Positions 25,257 to 36,025 are shown, counted from the stretch's first letter. The stretch is DNA of 42,744 bases from Pseudomonas soli (GCF_900110655.1 NZ_FOEQ01000019.1:1-42744), one strand, 5' to 3'. The notes: generated from the letters alone by a model not told the origin. Translations and numbers: made by a program.

Positions 25257-25562
25257 TTATCCCGCTTTCTTCGTCTGGATCACGATGAACGGCGAAACCA
25301 CCACCGCCCAGATCTCTGGATCGCGGGTTTGCAGGTCGAGCGCCTGCTCGGCGGAGACCGGCCCGACAGTGCCATCATTGCGCCACTTGGCGAAGATCTC
25401 GCCGCGATTCTCGGCCATCGCCTCGGCAACAGCGATCAGGTCGAGGCTGGGGTCGACCCAAATCAGGTCACCCTTGGCCCAGAAACGCTCCAGGGCTTTC
25501 CACTCGATGACGGCGGTCTCGCCGAGCAGTTTGGCATAGAGGGTGCTTACTTGATCAGTCAT
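25257..25562 (-). CDS. DUF2288 family protein
   Basis: A 101-residue soluble protein starts MTDQVSTLYAKLLGETAVIE. The patterns LYAKLLGETA, WKALERFWAKGDLIWVDPSL and DLIAVAEAMAENR match DUF2288, a small uncharacterised proteobacterial family. AGGT precedes the ATG. An ATG further upstream (25628) is in frame, but the extra residues are unlike the family. It converges on the tubulin-like gene with 160 bp between stops. No function is known. Confidence 0.8.
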   Translation of the reverse strand: MTDQVSTLYAKLLGETAVIEWKALERFWAKGDLIWVDPSLDLIAVAEAMAENRGEIFAKWRNDGTVGPVSAEQALDLQTRDPEIWAVVVSPFIVIQTKKAG

Positions 25563-25708
25563 GGGTTTACCTGCGCAAAGATCGGCCAACAAAAAGGCCG
25601 GCATTTTTGCAGAAAAACCCGGTTTCAAATACGTAATTTGGTCGATCAGGCCCGAACTTGTGGGGGCGGGCCGGGAATACAGGCAAAGTGATGGCGCTTT
25701 TCTGTATC

Positions 25709-25722
25709 TTTATGTCGATCAA
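25709..25722. promoter_or_regulatory. ANR/FNR-like box in braC upstream region
   Basis: TTTAT GTCG ATCAA matches TTGAT-N4-ATCAA at 9 of 10 positions. It lies about 200 bp upstream of braC and 147 bp upstream of the DUF2288 start, so either could be the target. The assignment rests on the consensus alone. Confidence 0.4.
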
Positions 25723-25783
25723 GCGACACCCCTTGAGACAGACGCTTTTCGCCCGCTTTTCAAGCGCTCGGACAGCGCTCTAC

Positions 25784-25799
25784 ACTGTACCGGTACAGT
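25784..25799. promoter_or_regulatory. 16-bp perfect palindrome upstream of braC
   Basis: ACTGTACCGGTACAGT is perfectly symmetric with no central spacer. TACACT (25782-25787) overlaps its left arm and could be a -10 hexamer, so a repressor here would block that promoter. The site ends 123 bp before the braC ATG. TetR-like or MarR-like dimers use sites of this kind. The regulator is unknown. Confidence 0.55.
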
Positions 25800-25921
25800 T
25801 CCGGGACATGTTCCGGGGGAAGGTGGGCTTACGGCATTGGCGTAGCCAGGCCGCAAATCCCGCCCGGTCTGTAGCCCTGGCCTCAGGACTATAAGAATTA
25901 CAACAGAATGAGTGGAGCACT

Positions 25922-27037
25922 ATGATCAAGATTTCCAAGCTGTTTGCCGCGATGGTTCTGGCCGGAGTCGCCAGCCATTCGTTTGCCGCCGACACCATCA
26001 AGATCGGCATCGCCGGTCCCAAGACCGGGCCGGTGACCCAGTACGGCGACATGCAGTTCGTTGGCGCCAAACAGGCAATCAAGGACATCAACGCCAAGGG
26101 CGGCGTCGATGGCAAGATGCTCGAAGCCAAGGAATACGACGACGCGTGCGACCCTAAACAAGCCGTGGCCGTCGCCAACAAAGTGGTCAACGATGGCGTC
26201 AAGTACGTGATCGGCCACCTGTGCTCCAGCTCCACCCAGCCTGCGTCCGACATCTACGAAGATGAAGGCGTGATCATGATCACCCCAGCCGCCACCTCCC
26301 CGGAAATCACCGCCCGTGGCTACAAGCTGATCTTCCGCACCATCGGCCTGGACAGCGCCCAAGGCCCGGCCGCCGGCAACTACATCGCCGACCACGTCAA
26401 GCCAAAGGTCGTTGCGGTGCTGCACGACAAGCAGCAGTACGGCGAAGGCATCGCCACCGCGGTCAAGACCACCCTGGAAGGCAAAGGCACCAAGGTCGCC
26501 GTCTTCGAAGGCCTGAACGCCGGTGACAAGGACTTCTCCTCGATCATTCAGAAACTCAAGCAGAACAACGTCGACTTCGTCTACTACGGCGGCTACCACC
26601 CGGAGCTGGGCCTGATCCTGCGCCAGGCACAAGAGAAAGGCCTGAAAGCCAAGTTCATGGGCCCGGAAGGCGTGGGTAACGACTCCATCTCGCAGATCGC
26701 CCAGGGCGCCTCCGAAGGCCTGCTGGTGACCCTGCCCAAGTCGTTCGACGCAGCACCTGAGAACAAGGCCATCGTCGACGCCATCAAGGCCGACGGCAAG
26801 GACCCAAGCGGTCCGTTCGTGTTCCCGGCCTACTCGGCTGTCGAACTGATCGCCCAGGGCATCAAGGCTGCCGGCTCCGAAGACACCGACAAGGTGGCCG
26901 CCGCCATTCACAAAGGCACCTTCAAGACCCCGACCGGCGACCTGTCGTATGACGACAAGGGCGACCTGAAAGACTTCAAGTTCGTGGTCTACGAATGGCA
27001 CTTCGGCAAGCCGAAGACCGAAGTCTCCCCTCAGTAA
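25922..27037 (+). CDS. braC: Branched-chain amino acid ABC transporter, periplasmic binding protein BraC
   Basis: A 371-residue precursor begins with the signal peptide MIKISKLFAAMVLAGVASHS and is cleaved after FAA or FA before DTIKIGIAG. The mature protein has the LivJ/LivK fold, with GPKTGPVTQYG near the N-terminus, the disulfide pair Cys in DDACDP and HLCSSST, and TPAATSPEIT. It binds Leu, Ile, Val and, in P. aeruginosa, also Ala and Thr, and hands them to BraDEFG. GGAG precedes the ATG. A strong terminator follows, so the binding protein is probably made in excess of the membrane components. Confidence 0.96.
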   Translation: MIKISKLFAAMVLAGVASHSFAADTIKIGIAGPKTGPVTQYGDMQFVGAKQAIKDINAKGGVDGKMLEAKEYDDACDPKQAVAVANKVVNDGVKYVIGHLCSSSTQPASDIYEDEGVIMITPAATSPEITARGYKLIFRTIGLDSAQGPAAGNYIADHVKPKVVAVLHDKQQYGEGIATAVKTTLEGKGTKVAVFEGLNAGDKDFSSIIQKLKQNNVDFVYYGGYHPELGLILRQAQEKGLKAKFMGPEGVGNDSISQIAQGASEGLLVTLPKSFDAAPENKAIVDAIKADGKDPSGPFVFPAYSAVELIAQGIKAAGSEDTDKVAAAIHKGTFKTPTGDLSYDDKGDLKDFKFVVYEWHFGKPKTEVSPQ

Positions 27038-27061
27038 CTGCGTGACTAATAGCTGACCGAG

Positions 27062-27093
27062 AAGCCCACTGTGCGAGCAGTGGGCTTTGTTTT
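27062..27093 (+). terminator. Terminator/attenuator between braC and braD
   Basis: AAGCCCACTG TGCGAG CAGTGGGCTT is a perfect 10-bp stem followed by TGTTTT, 24 nt after the braC stop. Since braDEFG continue in the same direction without an obvious strong promoter, partial read-through here would set the ratio of binding protein to transporter. Confidence 0.88.
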
Positions 27094-27096
27094 ACG

Positions 27097-27274
27097 AGGT
27101 TCATGAACCTGATTCCCGCGATCCGGGAGCCGGTTCACCTGAAAATCTTAAAACCGTCACCCGCGGTTTCCTGGCCGTGCCCGCAAAAAGATCACGTGGC
27201 GAAGACCACGAGAACAAGGGGCCGGGGTCATCCCCCGCCAGAGAAATGCAAATCAGGTTTTTAGGAGCGCTGTA
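27097..27274 (+). promoter_or_regulatory. Structured leader region before braD with 14-bp palindrome
   Basis: AGGTTCATGAACCT (27097-27110) is a perfect palindrome directly after the terminator. Several small hairpins follow: TCCCG-N5-CGGGA, AAACCG-N7-CGGTTT and CGTGG-N6-CCACG. The region ends with AGGAG before the braD ATG. It could be an operator plus a structured leader controlling braDEFG, or a processing region. I see no gene in it. Confidence 0.45.
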
Positions 27275-29447
<2,173 letters not shown>

Positions 29448-29451
<4 letters not shown>

Positions 29452-30215
29452 GCCGCGAAATTCTGCAAGTCAGCGGCCTGAGCATGCGCTTCGGCGGCTT
29501 GTTGGCGGTCAACGGCGTGGCCCTGACCGTCAAGGAAAAACAGGTGGTGGCACTGATCGGCCCGAACGGCGCCGGCAAGACCACCGTGTTCAACTGCCTG
29601 ACCGGCTTCTACAAGCCCAGCGGCGGCACCATCCTGCTCGACGGCCAGCCGATCCAGGGCCTGGCCGGCCATCAGATCGCCCGCAAGGGCGTGGTGCGAA
29701 CCTTCCAGAACGTGCGCCTGTTCAAGGAAATGACCGCGCTGGAAAACCTGCTGATCGCCCAGCACCGCCACCTCAACACCAACTTCTTCGCCGGCCTGTT
29801 CAAGACCCCGAGCTTCCGCCGCAGCGAGAAGGAGGCCATGGAGCGCGCCCAGTACTGGCTGGAGAAGGTCAACCTGACCGAGTTCGCCAACCGTACCGCC
29901 GGCACCCTGGCCTACGGCCAGCAACGACGCCTGGAAATCGCCCGCTGCATGATGACCCAACCGCGGATCATCATGCTCGACGAACCGGCCGCCGGTCTGA
30001 ACCCCAAGGAGACCGAGGACCTCAAGGCCCTCATCGCCTACCTGCGCGAATCGCACAACGTGACCGTGCTGCTGATCGAGCACGACATGAAGCTGGTGAT
30101 GAGCATTTCCGACCACATCGTGGTGATCAACCAGGGCACGCCCCTGGCCGACGGCACGCCGGAAGAGATTCGCGGCAACCCTGATGTGATCAAGGCCTAC
30201 CTGGGGGAGGCGTAA
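29448..30215 (+). CDS. braF: Branched-chain amino acid ABC transporter ATPase BraF (LivG)
   Basis: A 255-residue ATP-binding subunit. Walker A is GPNGAGKTT (about 39-47), the ABC signature is the LivG-type LAYGQQRRLEIARCM, Walker B is IIMLDEPAAGLNP, and the switch His is in LLIEHDMKLVMSI. It powers import together with BraG. It starts inside the braE stop (ATGA), and its TAA abuts the braG ATG. Confidence 0.96.
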
Positions 30216-30917
<702 letters not shown>

Positions 30918-30923
30918 ATGATC

Positions 30924-30946
30924 AAAGGGCCTTCGGGCCCTTTTTT
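30924..30946 (+). terminator. Rho-independent terminator of braCDEFG
   Basis: AAAGGGCC TTCG GGCCCTTT forms an 8-bp stem with a UUCG tetraloop and continues into a T-run (TTTTTT). It immediately follows the braG stop codon. Confidence 0.93.
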
Positions 30947-31038
30947 CTTGCGCCGCGATGAGGCCGTGCCTCTTGTAGAGGCCCGGCAGGCTCGGTAACG
31001 TGACCGGCACTTTTTGCCCGAACACCGGAGCCCGCCTG

Positions 31039-31716
31039 ATGCGCCTCACCCCTTCCCTGCTGCTCACCGCCCTGCTGCCGCTGTTCGCAGGCTGCCAGAT
31101 GCTGGCCGAAAAACCGGTCGACCCGAACCTGGGCACCACCCGTCTGCAAGGCGAACTGAGCGCGGCCGGCGGCCATCTGCTGTTCAAACCCTGCAACGAG
31201 AGCCGCCGCTTCATCGTCAACGACGCTGCCAGCACCGGCATCCTGCAAGAGGCCGCCACCCTGGCCGACGACGCCGGTGACAAGCTGTTTGCCGATGTCC
31301 GCGCGCGCATGGCCGGCAGCAAGCAGGCAGGCAGCGACGGCCAGCTCGACGTGACCCGCCTGTACCGCCTCGACACCTCCGAATACCGTGGCTGCGAAGA
31401 CCCCAACTTCAAGCAGTTGACCCTGCGCGCCGGCGGCCACGAGCCGGACTGGGACATCAAGGCCAGCGGCAAGGGCATGGTGCTCAACCGCATCGGCCAG
31501 GAGCCGTTGCCATTGCCTTACCTGGAAGAAGCGCTGCCCGGCGGTGGCCTGAGCCTGTCCAGCGAGGCCAACGGCCAGCGTGTCGAACTGTGGGTCGCGC
31601 CACAGCGCTGCGTCGACGGCGCCACCGGCGCCATCCGTCACCTCAAGGCCGAGCTGCGCATCGACGGCAAGACCCTGCAGGGCTGCGCCTACTACGGCGG
31701 CGCCCGCGACCTCTGA
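31039..31716 (+). CDS. Lipoprotein, COG3650-like
   Basis: A 225-residue protein starts MRLTPSLLLTALLPLFAGCQ, with lipobox FAGC (Cys19). Asp is absent at +2 of the mature protein (Gln), so outer-membrane sorting is expected. Two regions resemble the repeated COG3650 pattern: GELSAAGGHLLFKPCNESRR, and later FKQLTLRAGGHEPDWDIKAS. Three further Cys residues (in YRGCEDP, QRCVDG and QGCAYYGG) may form disulfides. GGAG lies about 12 nt before the ATG. It stands alone between braG and the FAD gene. Role unknown, probably envelope. Confidence 0.75.
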   Translation: MRLTPSLLLTALLPLFAGCQMLAEKPVDPNLGTTRLQGELSAAGGHLLFKPCNESRRFIVNDAASTGILQEAATLADDAGDKLFADVRARMAGSKQAGSDGQLDVTRLYRLDTSEYRGCEDPNFKQLTLRAGGHEPDWDIKASGKGMVLNRIGQEPLPLPYLEEALPGGGLSLSSEANGQRVELWVAPQRCVDGATGAIRHLKAELRIDGKTLQGCAYYGGARDL

Positions 31717-31819
31717 TCACCGGGTGCTTTTATCCTGCCAGTCGGGGCGGCTAACAGCTTATACTTGGCGGTTTGTGTAAAGCCGCCGGCCGCCCATGGC
31801 CGGGATACTGGACCCTGCC

Positions 31820-33433
31820 ATGCTACGAATCACCGAACTGAAGCTGCCCCTGGACCACTCCGACGACGAGCTGCGCGCCGCCATCGTCCAGCGCCTGGGC
31901 ATCAGCGATGAGCAACTGCTCGGCTTCACCCTGTTCAAGCGCAGCTACGATGCGCGCAAGAAGAACAGCGAGCTGCTGTTCATCTACACCATCGACCTTG
32001 AAACCAGCAACGAAGACGAACTGCTGCGCCGCTTCGAAAGCGACGCCAAGATCGGCGTGGCCCCGGACGTCAGCTACAAGTTCGTCGGCCAGGCCCCGGC
32101 CGAGCTGCCTGCGCGCCCGATCGTGGTCGGCTTCGGCCCCTGCGGCATCTTCGCCGGGCTGCTGCTGGCGCAGATGGGCTTCAAGCCGATCGTGCTCGAG
32201 CGCGGTAAAGAGGTGCGCCAGCGTACCAAGGACACCTGGGGCCTGTGGCGCAAGAGCGTGCTCAACCCCGAATCCAACGTACAGTTCGGCGAAGGCGGCG
32301 CCGGGACCTTCTCCGACGGCAAGCTATACAGCCAGATCAAGGACCCGAATCACCACGGGCGCAAGGTACTGGAAGAGTTCGTCAAGGCCGGCGCGCCCGA
32401 CGAGATCCTCTACATCAACAAGCCGCACATCGGTACCTTCCGCCTGACCAGCATGGTCGAGAAGATGCGCGAGGAAATCATCACCCTGGGCGGTGAGGTA
32501 CGCTTCGAGCAGAAGGTCACCGACCTGCTGATGGACGGCGAGCAGCTCACCGGCGTTGTACTGCAGAGCGGTGAACAGTTGCACTCGCGGCATGTGGTGC
32601 TGGCCCTGGGGCACAGCGCCCGCGATACCTTCCGCATGCTCCACGCCAAGGGCGTGTTCATGGAGGCCAAGCCGTTCTCGGTCGGTTTCCGTATCGAGCA
32701 CCCGCAGTCGCTGATCGACAAGGCGCGCCTGGGCAAGTACGCCGGCCACCCGAAACTCGGCGCCGCCGACTACAAGCTGGTGCACCACGCCAAGAACGGT
32801 CGTTCGGTCTACAGCTTCTGCATGTGCCCGGGCGGCACCGTGGTCGCCGCCACCAGCGAGCCTGGCCGTGTGGTGACCAATGGCATGAGCCAGTACTCGC
32901 GCAATGAGCGTAACGCCAACTCCGGCATCGTCGTCGGTATCGACCCCGAGCGCGACTACCCGGGTGGCCCGCTGGCCGGTATCGAGCTGCAGGAGCGCCT
33001 GGAAGCCCATGCCTACGTGATGGGCGGCAGCAACTACCAGGCACCGGCGCAGTTGGTCGGTGACTTCGTCGCCGGGCGCCCGTCCACCGCGCTGGGCAGC
33101 GTCGAGCCGTCGTACAAACCGGGCGTGACCCTGGGCGACCTGGCACCGAGCCTGCCGGACTTCGCCATCGAGGCGATCCGTGAAGCGCTGCCGGCCTTCG
33201 ACCGCCAGATCAAGGGCTACAACCTGCACGACGCGGTGCTGACCGGCATCGAAACCCGCACCTCGTCGCCACTGCGCATCACCCGTGACGCCAGCTTCCA
33301 GAGCCTCAACCTCAAGGGCCTGTTCCCGGCAGGTGAAGGCGCAGGCTACGCCGGCGGCATCCTGTCCGCTGGTGTCGACGGGATTCGCATCGCCGAAGCG
33401 GTGGCACGGGATATCCTCGGGCTGAACGACTAA
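31820..33433 (+). CDS. FAD-dependent dehydrogenase, COG2509 family
   Basis: A 537-residue flavoprotein. An N-terminal ~95-residue ferredoxin-like domain (MLRITELKLPLDHSDDELRA, then FKRSYDARKKNSELLFIYTI) is followed by the FAD-binding loop VVGFGPCGIFAG (102-113) and Glu127 in LERGKEV. Further conserved segments are FGEGGAGTFSDGKL, HIGTFRL, CMCPGGTVVAATSE, and the C-terminal FPAGEGAGYAGGILSAGVDG that closes over FAD. This is the uncharacterised COG2509 family, and the substrate is unknown. The start MLRITEL is taken from the family pattern, and the ribosome-binding site is weak. A bidirectional terminator follows. Confidence 0.85.
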   Translation: MLRITELKLPLDHSDDELRAAIVQRLGISDEQLLGFTLFKRSYDARKKNSELLFIYTIDLETSNEDELLRRFESDAKIGVAPDVSYKFVGQAPAELPARPIVVGFGPCGIFAGLLLAQMGFKPIVLERGKEVRQRTKDTWGLWRKSVLNPESNVQFGEGGAGTFSDGKLYSQIKDPNHHGRKVLEEFVKAGAPDEILYINKPHIGTFRLTSMVEKMREEIITLGGEVRFEQKVTDLLMDGEQLTGVVLQSGEQLHSRHVVLALGHSARDTFRMLHAKGVFMEAKPFSVGFRIEHPQSLIDKARLGKYAGHPKLGAADYKLVHHAKNGRSVYSFCMCPGGTVVAATSEPGRVVTNGMSQYSRNERNANSGIVVGIDPERDYPGGPLAGIELQERLEAHAYVMGGSNYQAPAQLVGDFVAGRPSTALGSVEPSYKPGVTLGDLAPSLPDFAIEAIREALPAFDRQIKGYNLHDAVLTGIETRTSSPLRITRDASFQSLNLKGLFPAGEGAGYAGGILSAGVDGIRIAEAVARDILGLND

Positions 33434-33453
33434 CCCGATCGCCTTTTGCAGGC

Positions 33454-33497
33454 AAAAAGAAACCCCGACACGGCCAAGCCGGTCGGGGTTTTCTTTT
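33454..33497. terminator. Bidirectional terminator
   Basis: AAACCCCGAC (33460-33469) and GTCGGGGTTT (33482-33491) form a 10-bp stem with an inner CGGC CAA GCCG helix. It is flanked by an A-run on the left and TTTCTTTT on the right, so it can end the FAD gene on the plus strand and the glycine-zipper gene on the minus strand. Confidence 0.92.
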
Positions 33498-33508
33498 CAA
33501 GCGTGCCG

Positions 33509-33973
33509 TCAGTGAGTGACGCGGCTGGTGCCGTCGACAGTCATGATGCGAACACGCTCACCCACACGGAAGATCTCGTTCTGCTGCACTTGCTGCACGT
33601 AGGCGCGCATGCTGCCGTCGTCTTCACGCACGGTGATCTCGACGCCTTGGGTACGGGTCAGGCCTTCTTCGGCGGCGGAGCCTGCCAAGCCACCGGCCAC
33701 GGCACCGATCACCGCCGCGACGATGCTGCCACGGCCACCACCGACGGCACTGCCGGCGACACCACCGACAATGGCGCCAGCGCCGCCACCGATTGGCGTC
33801 TTGGTGCCTTCGATCTTCACCGGACGCAGGGATTCGATGGTGCCCATGCGCACGGTCTGCACGCGGCGGGCCTCATCACGGGAGTAGCTGTCGCCGGTCA
33901 GCGACGATTGGCAGCCGCCCAACAGCAGCGACACGGTGGTGAAGCTGGCCAGCAGCAAAGCGGATTTACGCAT
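33509..33973 (-). CDS. Glycine-zipper outer-membrane lipoprotein, SlyB-like
   Basis: A 154-residue lipoprotein starts MRKSALLLASFTTVSLLLGG with lipobox LGGC (Cys21). The middle is a glycine zipper (PIGGGAGAIVGGVAGSAVGG, then GAVAGGLAGSAAEEG) of two short helices, and the end GVEITVREDDGSMRAYVQQV has the SlyB/OmpA-2TM beta segment. SlyB proteins guard outer-membrane integrity and in enterics belong to the PhoPQ regulon. Here no PhoP box was recognised. GGAG lies 9 nt before the ATG. It is divergent from a small membrane-protein gene. Confidence 0.87.
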   Translation of the reverse strand: MRKSALLLASFTTVSLLLGGCQSSLTGDSYSRDEARRVQTVRMGTIESLRPVKIEGTKTPIGGGAGAIVGGVAGSAVGGGRGSIVAAVIGAVAGGLAGSAAEEGLTRTQGVEITVREDDGSMRAYVQQVQQNEIFRVGERVRIMTVDGTSRVTH

Positions 33974-34016
33974 GGGGACAATCTCCATAAGACAGGTGTC
34001 CATTAGACTCCGCGCC

Positions 34017-34047
34017 TTGACAAGTGTCACGGCGCAAACGTTATAAA
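34017..34047 (+). promoter_or_regulatory. Candidate sigma-70 promoter for small membrane protein
   Basis: A perfect TTGACA (34017-34022) is followed after 19 nt by TATAAA (34042-34047), or after 18 nt by TTATAA. The spacer is longer than ideal. It points at the gene starting at 34121. Just downstream on the other strand, AATGAGAACAATTTTAT is faintly Fur-box-like but does not meet the consensus. Confidence 0.45.
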
Positions 34048-34120
34048 ATTGTTCTCATTCAGCTCAGGTACAGCCGTTGCTGGCTGATTTGCGGGCCTAC
34101 AGGTGAGACCAAGGATAGCC

Positions 34121-34351
34121 ATGGATTACTTCATCGTCGTCATCGTGACGGTCGCCGGGCTGTATTTTCACGGGTGGCTGTATGTGCGCATGCGCCGCTG
34201 GATGGACCGGGACCTGGCGCTGTCGATGGCCGGGGAGGATCCGGCGAAGCAGGACTTCATGCTCAAGTTGCTGGAGCGGGCGCGGGTGGAGAAGGTGCGA
34301 CGCAAGGAGTTGGCGGCGTGGCTGGAACGGGAGGCGGCGGGGTATCGTTGA
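34121..34351 (+). CDS. Small single-helix membrane protein, hypothetical
   Basis: A 76-residue protein begins MDYFIVVIVTVAGLYFHGWL, one N-terminal membrane helix. A cytoplasmic, strongly basic helical tail follows (RMRRWMDRDLAL, then LKLLERARVEKVRRKELAAW). AAGGAT lies just before the ATG and supports it over an upstream in-frame ATG at 34103. A good terminator follows the stop codon, so it is a separate transcription unit. No family recognised. Confidence 0.75.
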   Translation: MDYFIVVIVTVAGLYFHGWLYVRMRRWMDRDLALSMAGEDPAKQDFMLKLLERARVEKVRRKELAAWLEREAAGYR

Positions 34352-34354
34352 TGA

Positions 34355-34380
34355 TGGGGCCGCGTTGCGGCCCCATTCTT
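34355..34380 (+). terminator. Terminator of small membrane protein gene
   Basis: TGGGGCCGC GTT GCGGCCCCA forms a 9-bp stem 3 nt after the stop codon, followed by TTCTT. The T-run is short but the stem is very stable. Confidence 0.8.
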
Positions 34381-34381
34381 G

Positions 34382-35029
34382 TCAGGGCGCCAGGCGCTCG
34401 CGCGCCCACTGGCCATTGACCAGGCGGTAGTTCAGGCGGTCATGCAAGCGGCTCGCTCGCCCCTGCCAGAACTCGATGCGCTCGGGTAGCAAGCGGTAAC
34501 CGCCCCAATGCTCCGGGCAATGCGGCTGGCTGTCGGAAAATCGCGCCTCGGTGGCCCTGACCAGGCCTTCCAGCTCCTCGCGATCGGCAATCACCCGGCT
34601 CTGCGGCGACGCCCAGGCCCCCAGCCGGCTGCCCAGCGGGCGCACCTGGTAATAGTCGTCCGACTCCTTGGCCGTGACCTTCTCCACCCGCCCCTCGATC
34701 CGCACCTGGCGCTCCAGCGCCGGCCAGAAGAAGGTCATCGCCGCATAAGGGTTGGCCGCAATGTGCTGGCCCTTGGCACTTTCATAGTTGGTGAAAAAGG
34801 TAAAACCGCGTGCGTCCAGCGCCTTGAGCAGCAACACCCGGCAATGCGGACGCCCCTCGGCATCAACGGTGGCCAGGGTCATGGCGTTGGCTTCCACCGG
34901 TAGCTGCTCGGTCTTCACCGCATCGGCGAACCAGTGGTGGAACAGCGCGAACGGCTCCCCGGGAGCCTGGGCTTCGGCCAGGCCATCACGGGTGTAGTCG
35001 CGGCGCATATCGGCCAGGGATTGGGTCAT
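34382..35029 (-). CDS. pdxH: Pyridoxamine 5'-phosphate oxidase PdxH
   Basis: A 215-residue FMN enzyme (E. coli 218) that oxidises pyridoxine or pyridoxamine 5'-phosphate to pyridoxal 5'-phosphate. Diagnostic segments are MRRDYTRDGLAE at the start, NAMTLATVDAEGRPHCRVLL and LLKALDARGFTFFTNYESAK, which bind FMN and PLP. Others are MTFFWPALERQVRIEGRVEK, GSRLGAWASPQSRVI, and the C-terminal ending in RLHDRLNYRL with WARERLAP. AAGGAAA lies before the ATG. It starts 18 bp after the OmpA-like lipoprotein gene on the same strand and may be co-transcribed with it. Confidence 0.97.
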   Translation of the reverse strand: MTQSLADMRRDYTRDGLAEAQAPGEPFALFHHWFADAVKTEQLPVEANAMTLATVDAEGRPHCRVLLLKALDARGFTFFTNYESAKGQHIAANPYAAMTFFWPALERQVRIEGRVEKVTAKESDDYYQVRPLGSRLGAWASPQSRVIADREELEGLVRATEARFSDSQPHCPEHWGGYRLLPERIEFWQGRASRLHDRLNYRLVNGQWARERLAP

Positions 35030-35047
35030 GCTGCGTTTCCTTGACGA

Positions 35048-36025
35048 TCAGTTGGTCTTCGCAGGGCTGTTGGCGGCGACTTTCTTGTCGGTGGCGACCT
35101 TCTTCGCGGCTGGCTTGGCCACAGCGGCTTTCTTCTTGGCGGTGGTGCTGGCCTTGACCGGCGCCTTGGCTTTGGCGGCAGGTTTCTTCGCAGCCGGCTT
35201 GGCGGCGGCCTTGGCGACAGGCTTGGCGGCCGGGGCCTTGGCGTCCTGGGTGGCAACCATCGCCGCCGGAGCCGGCGCCGGGGCGGCCTGCTGGTACTTG
35301 GCGAGCAATGCGACCATGGTGTTCTGCGGGGTCAGCAGCAGTTCGACACGGCGGTTCAAGGCACGGCCTTCGGCGCTGTCGTTGGCGGCACGCGGCATCA
35401 CCGCGCCCATGCCCTTGAGCATCAGGCGGTCGCGCTGCAGGCCGCTGAGCCGGAAGATCGCCGACACCGAAGCGGCGCGCTCGAGGCTGAGCTTCTGGTT
35501 GGCGGCCGTGGCGCCGCTGGTGTCGGCGTGGCCGAGGATCAGCACAGCGGTCTTGGTATCGGTCTCGATGACCTTGGCGACCTGGGTGATCGGGCCAAGG
35601 GTCGCGGGCAGCAGCATGTTCGGGCGATCAGGGTTGTAGGAGCTGTCAACGGGGATGGTCACCGCCAGCAAATCCTCGCGGCGCTCCAGCTCGAACTTGC
35701 TGCCCTTGATCGCTTCGCGGACCTTCGGCTCGTACTGGTCGAGCCAGGCCTGCGTGGCCTTGTGGTCGATCTTCGGCACCGCCGCGACCGTATCCTTTTT
35801 CTCATCGCTGCCGAACGGCCACCACCAACGGCTGCCGCTTTCGGACTTGGCGTCGGCCTTGGCCACGTTCTCGACGACGGCCTCCTTCACTTCCTTGTCA
35901 GCGACCTTGTCCGAACCAAATGGCCACCAGTTCAGGCCACCGTCCTTTGCGGCGTCCGGGGAGTGGCTGGCGCAACCGGTCATGGCCAGGCACAGGGCGA
36001 GTGCTAAGGTTTTATGTGAAGACAT
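35048..36025 (-). CDS. OmpA-like lipoprotein with histone-H1-like Lys/Ala/Pro tail
   Basis: A 325-residue lipoprotein starts MSSHKTLALALCLAMTGCAS, with lipobox MTGC (Cys18). Two copies of WWPFGSD (33-39 and 68-74) are spaced by a charged linker. The OmpA C-terminal peptidoglycan-binding domain spans about 115-232, with LGHADTSGATAANQKLSLER carrying the expected Asp168 and Arg183. After it, about 65 residues (260-325) are almost only Lys, Ala, Pro and Val (KPAAK-type repeats), like AlgP or histone H1 tails. It probably links the outer membrane to peptidoglycan. The basic tail may bind anionic envelope polymers. The true start is the signal-peptide Met. Confidence 0.85.
   Translation of the reverse strand: MSSHKTLALALCLAMTGCASHSPDAAKDGGLNWWPFGSDKVADKEVKEAVVENVAKADAKSESGSRWWWPFGSDEKKDTVAAVPKIDHKATQAWLDQYEPKVREAIKGSKFELERREDLLAVTIPVDSSYNPDRPNMLLPATLGPITQVAKVIETDTKTAVLILGHADTSGATAANQKLSLERAASVSAIFRLSGLQRDRLMLKGMGAVMPRAANDSAEGRALNRRVELLLTPQNTMVALLAKYQQAAPAPAPAAMVATQDAKAPAAKPVAKAAAKPAAKKPAAKAKAPVKASTTAKKKAAVAKPAAKKVATDKKVAANSPAKTN

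Larger units (their letters stand above)
25563..25921. other. Intergenic region upstream of braC with clustered candidate operators
   Basis: This 359-bp gap has no convincing gene. It contains a near-consensus ANR box (25709-25722), a 16-bp perfect palindrome (25784-25799) and the direct repeat GTTCCGGG at 25798 and 25810. Close to braC is a TATAAG hexamer (25890-25895) that could be its -10 element, but no clear -35 matches it. AAAAAGGCCGGCATTTTT (about 25590-25608) is a short A/T-flanked dyad near the DUF2288 start. Confidence 0.6.

Noticed and set aside
34030..34062. Fur-box-like sequence AATGAGAACAATTTTAT between the SlyB-like and small membrane genes
   Set aside because: It matches the 19-bp Fur consensus at only about half of the positions, so I do not list it as a site.
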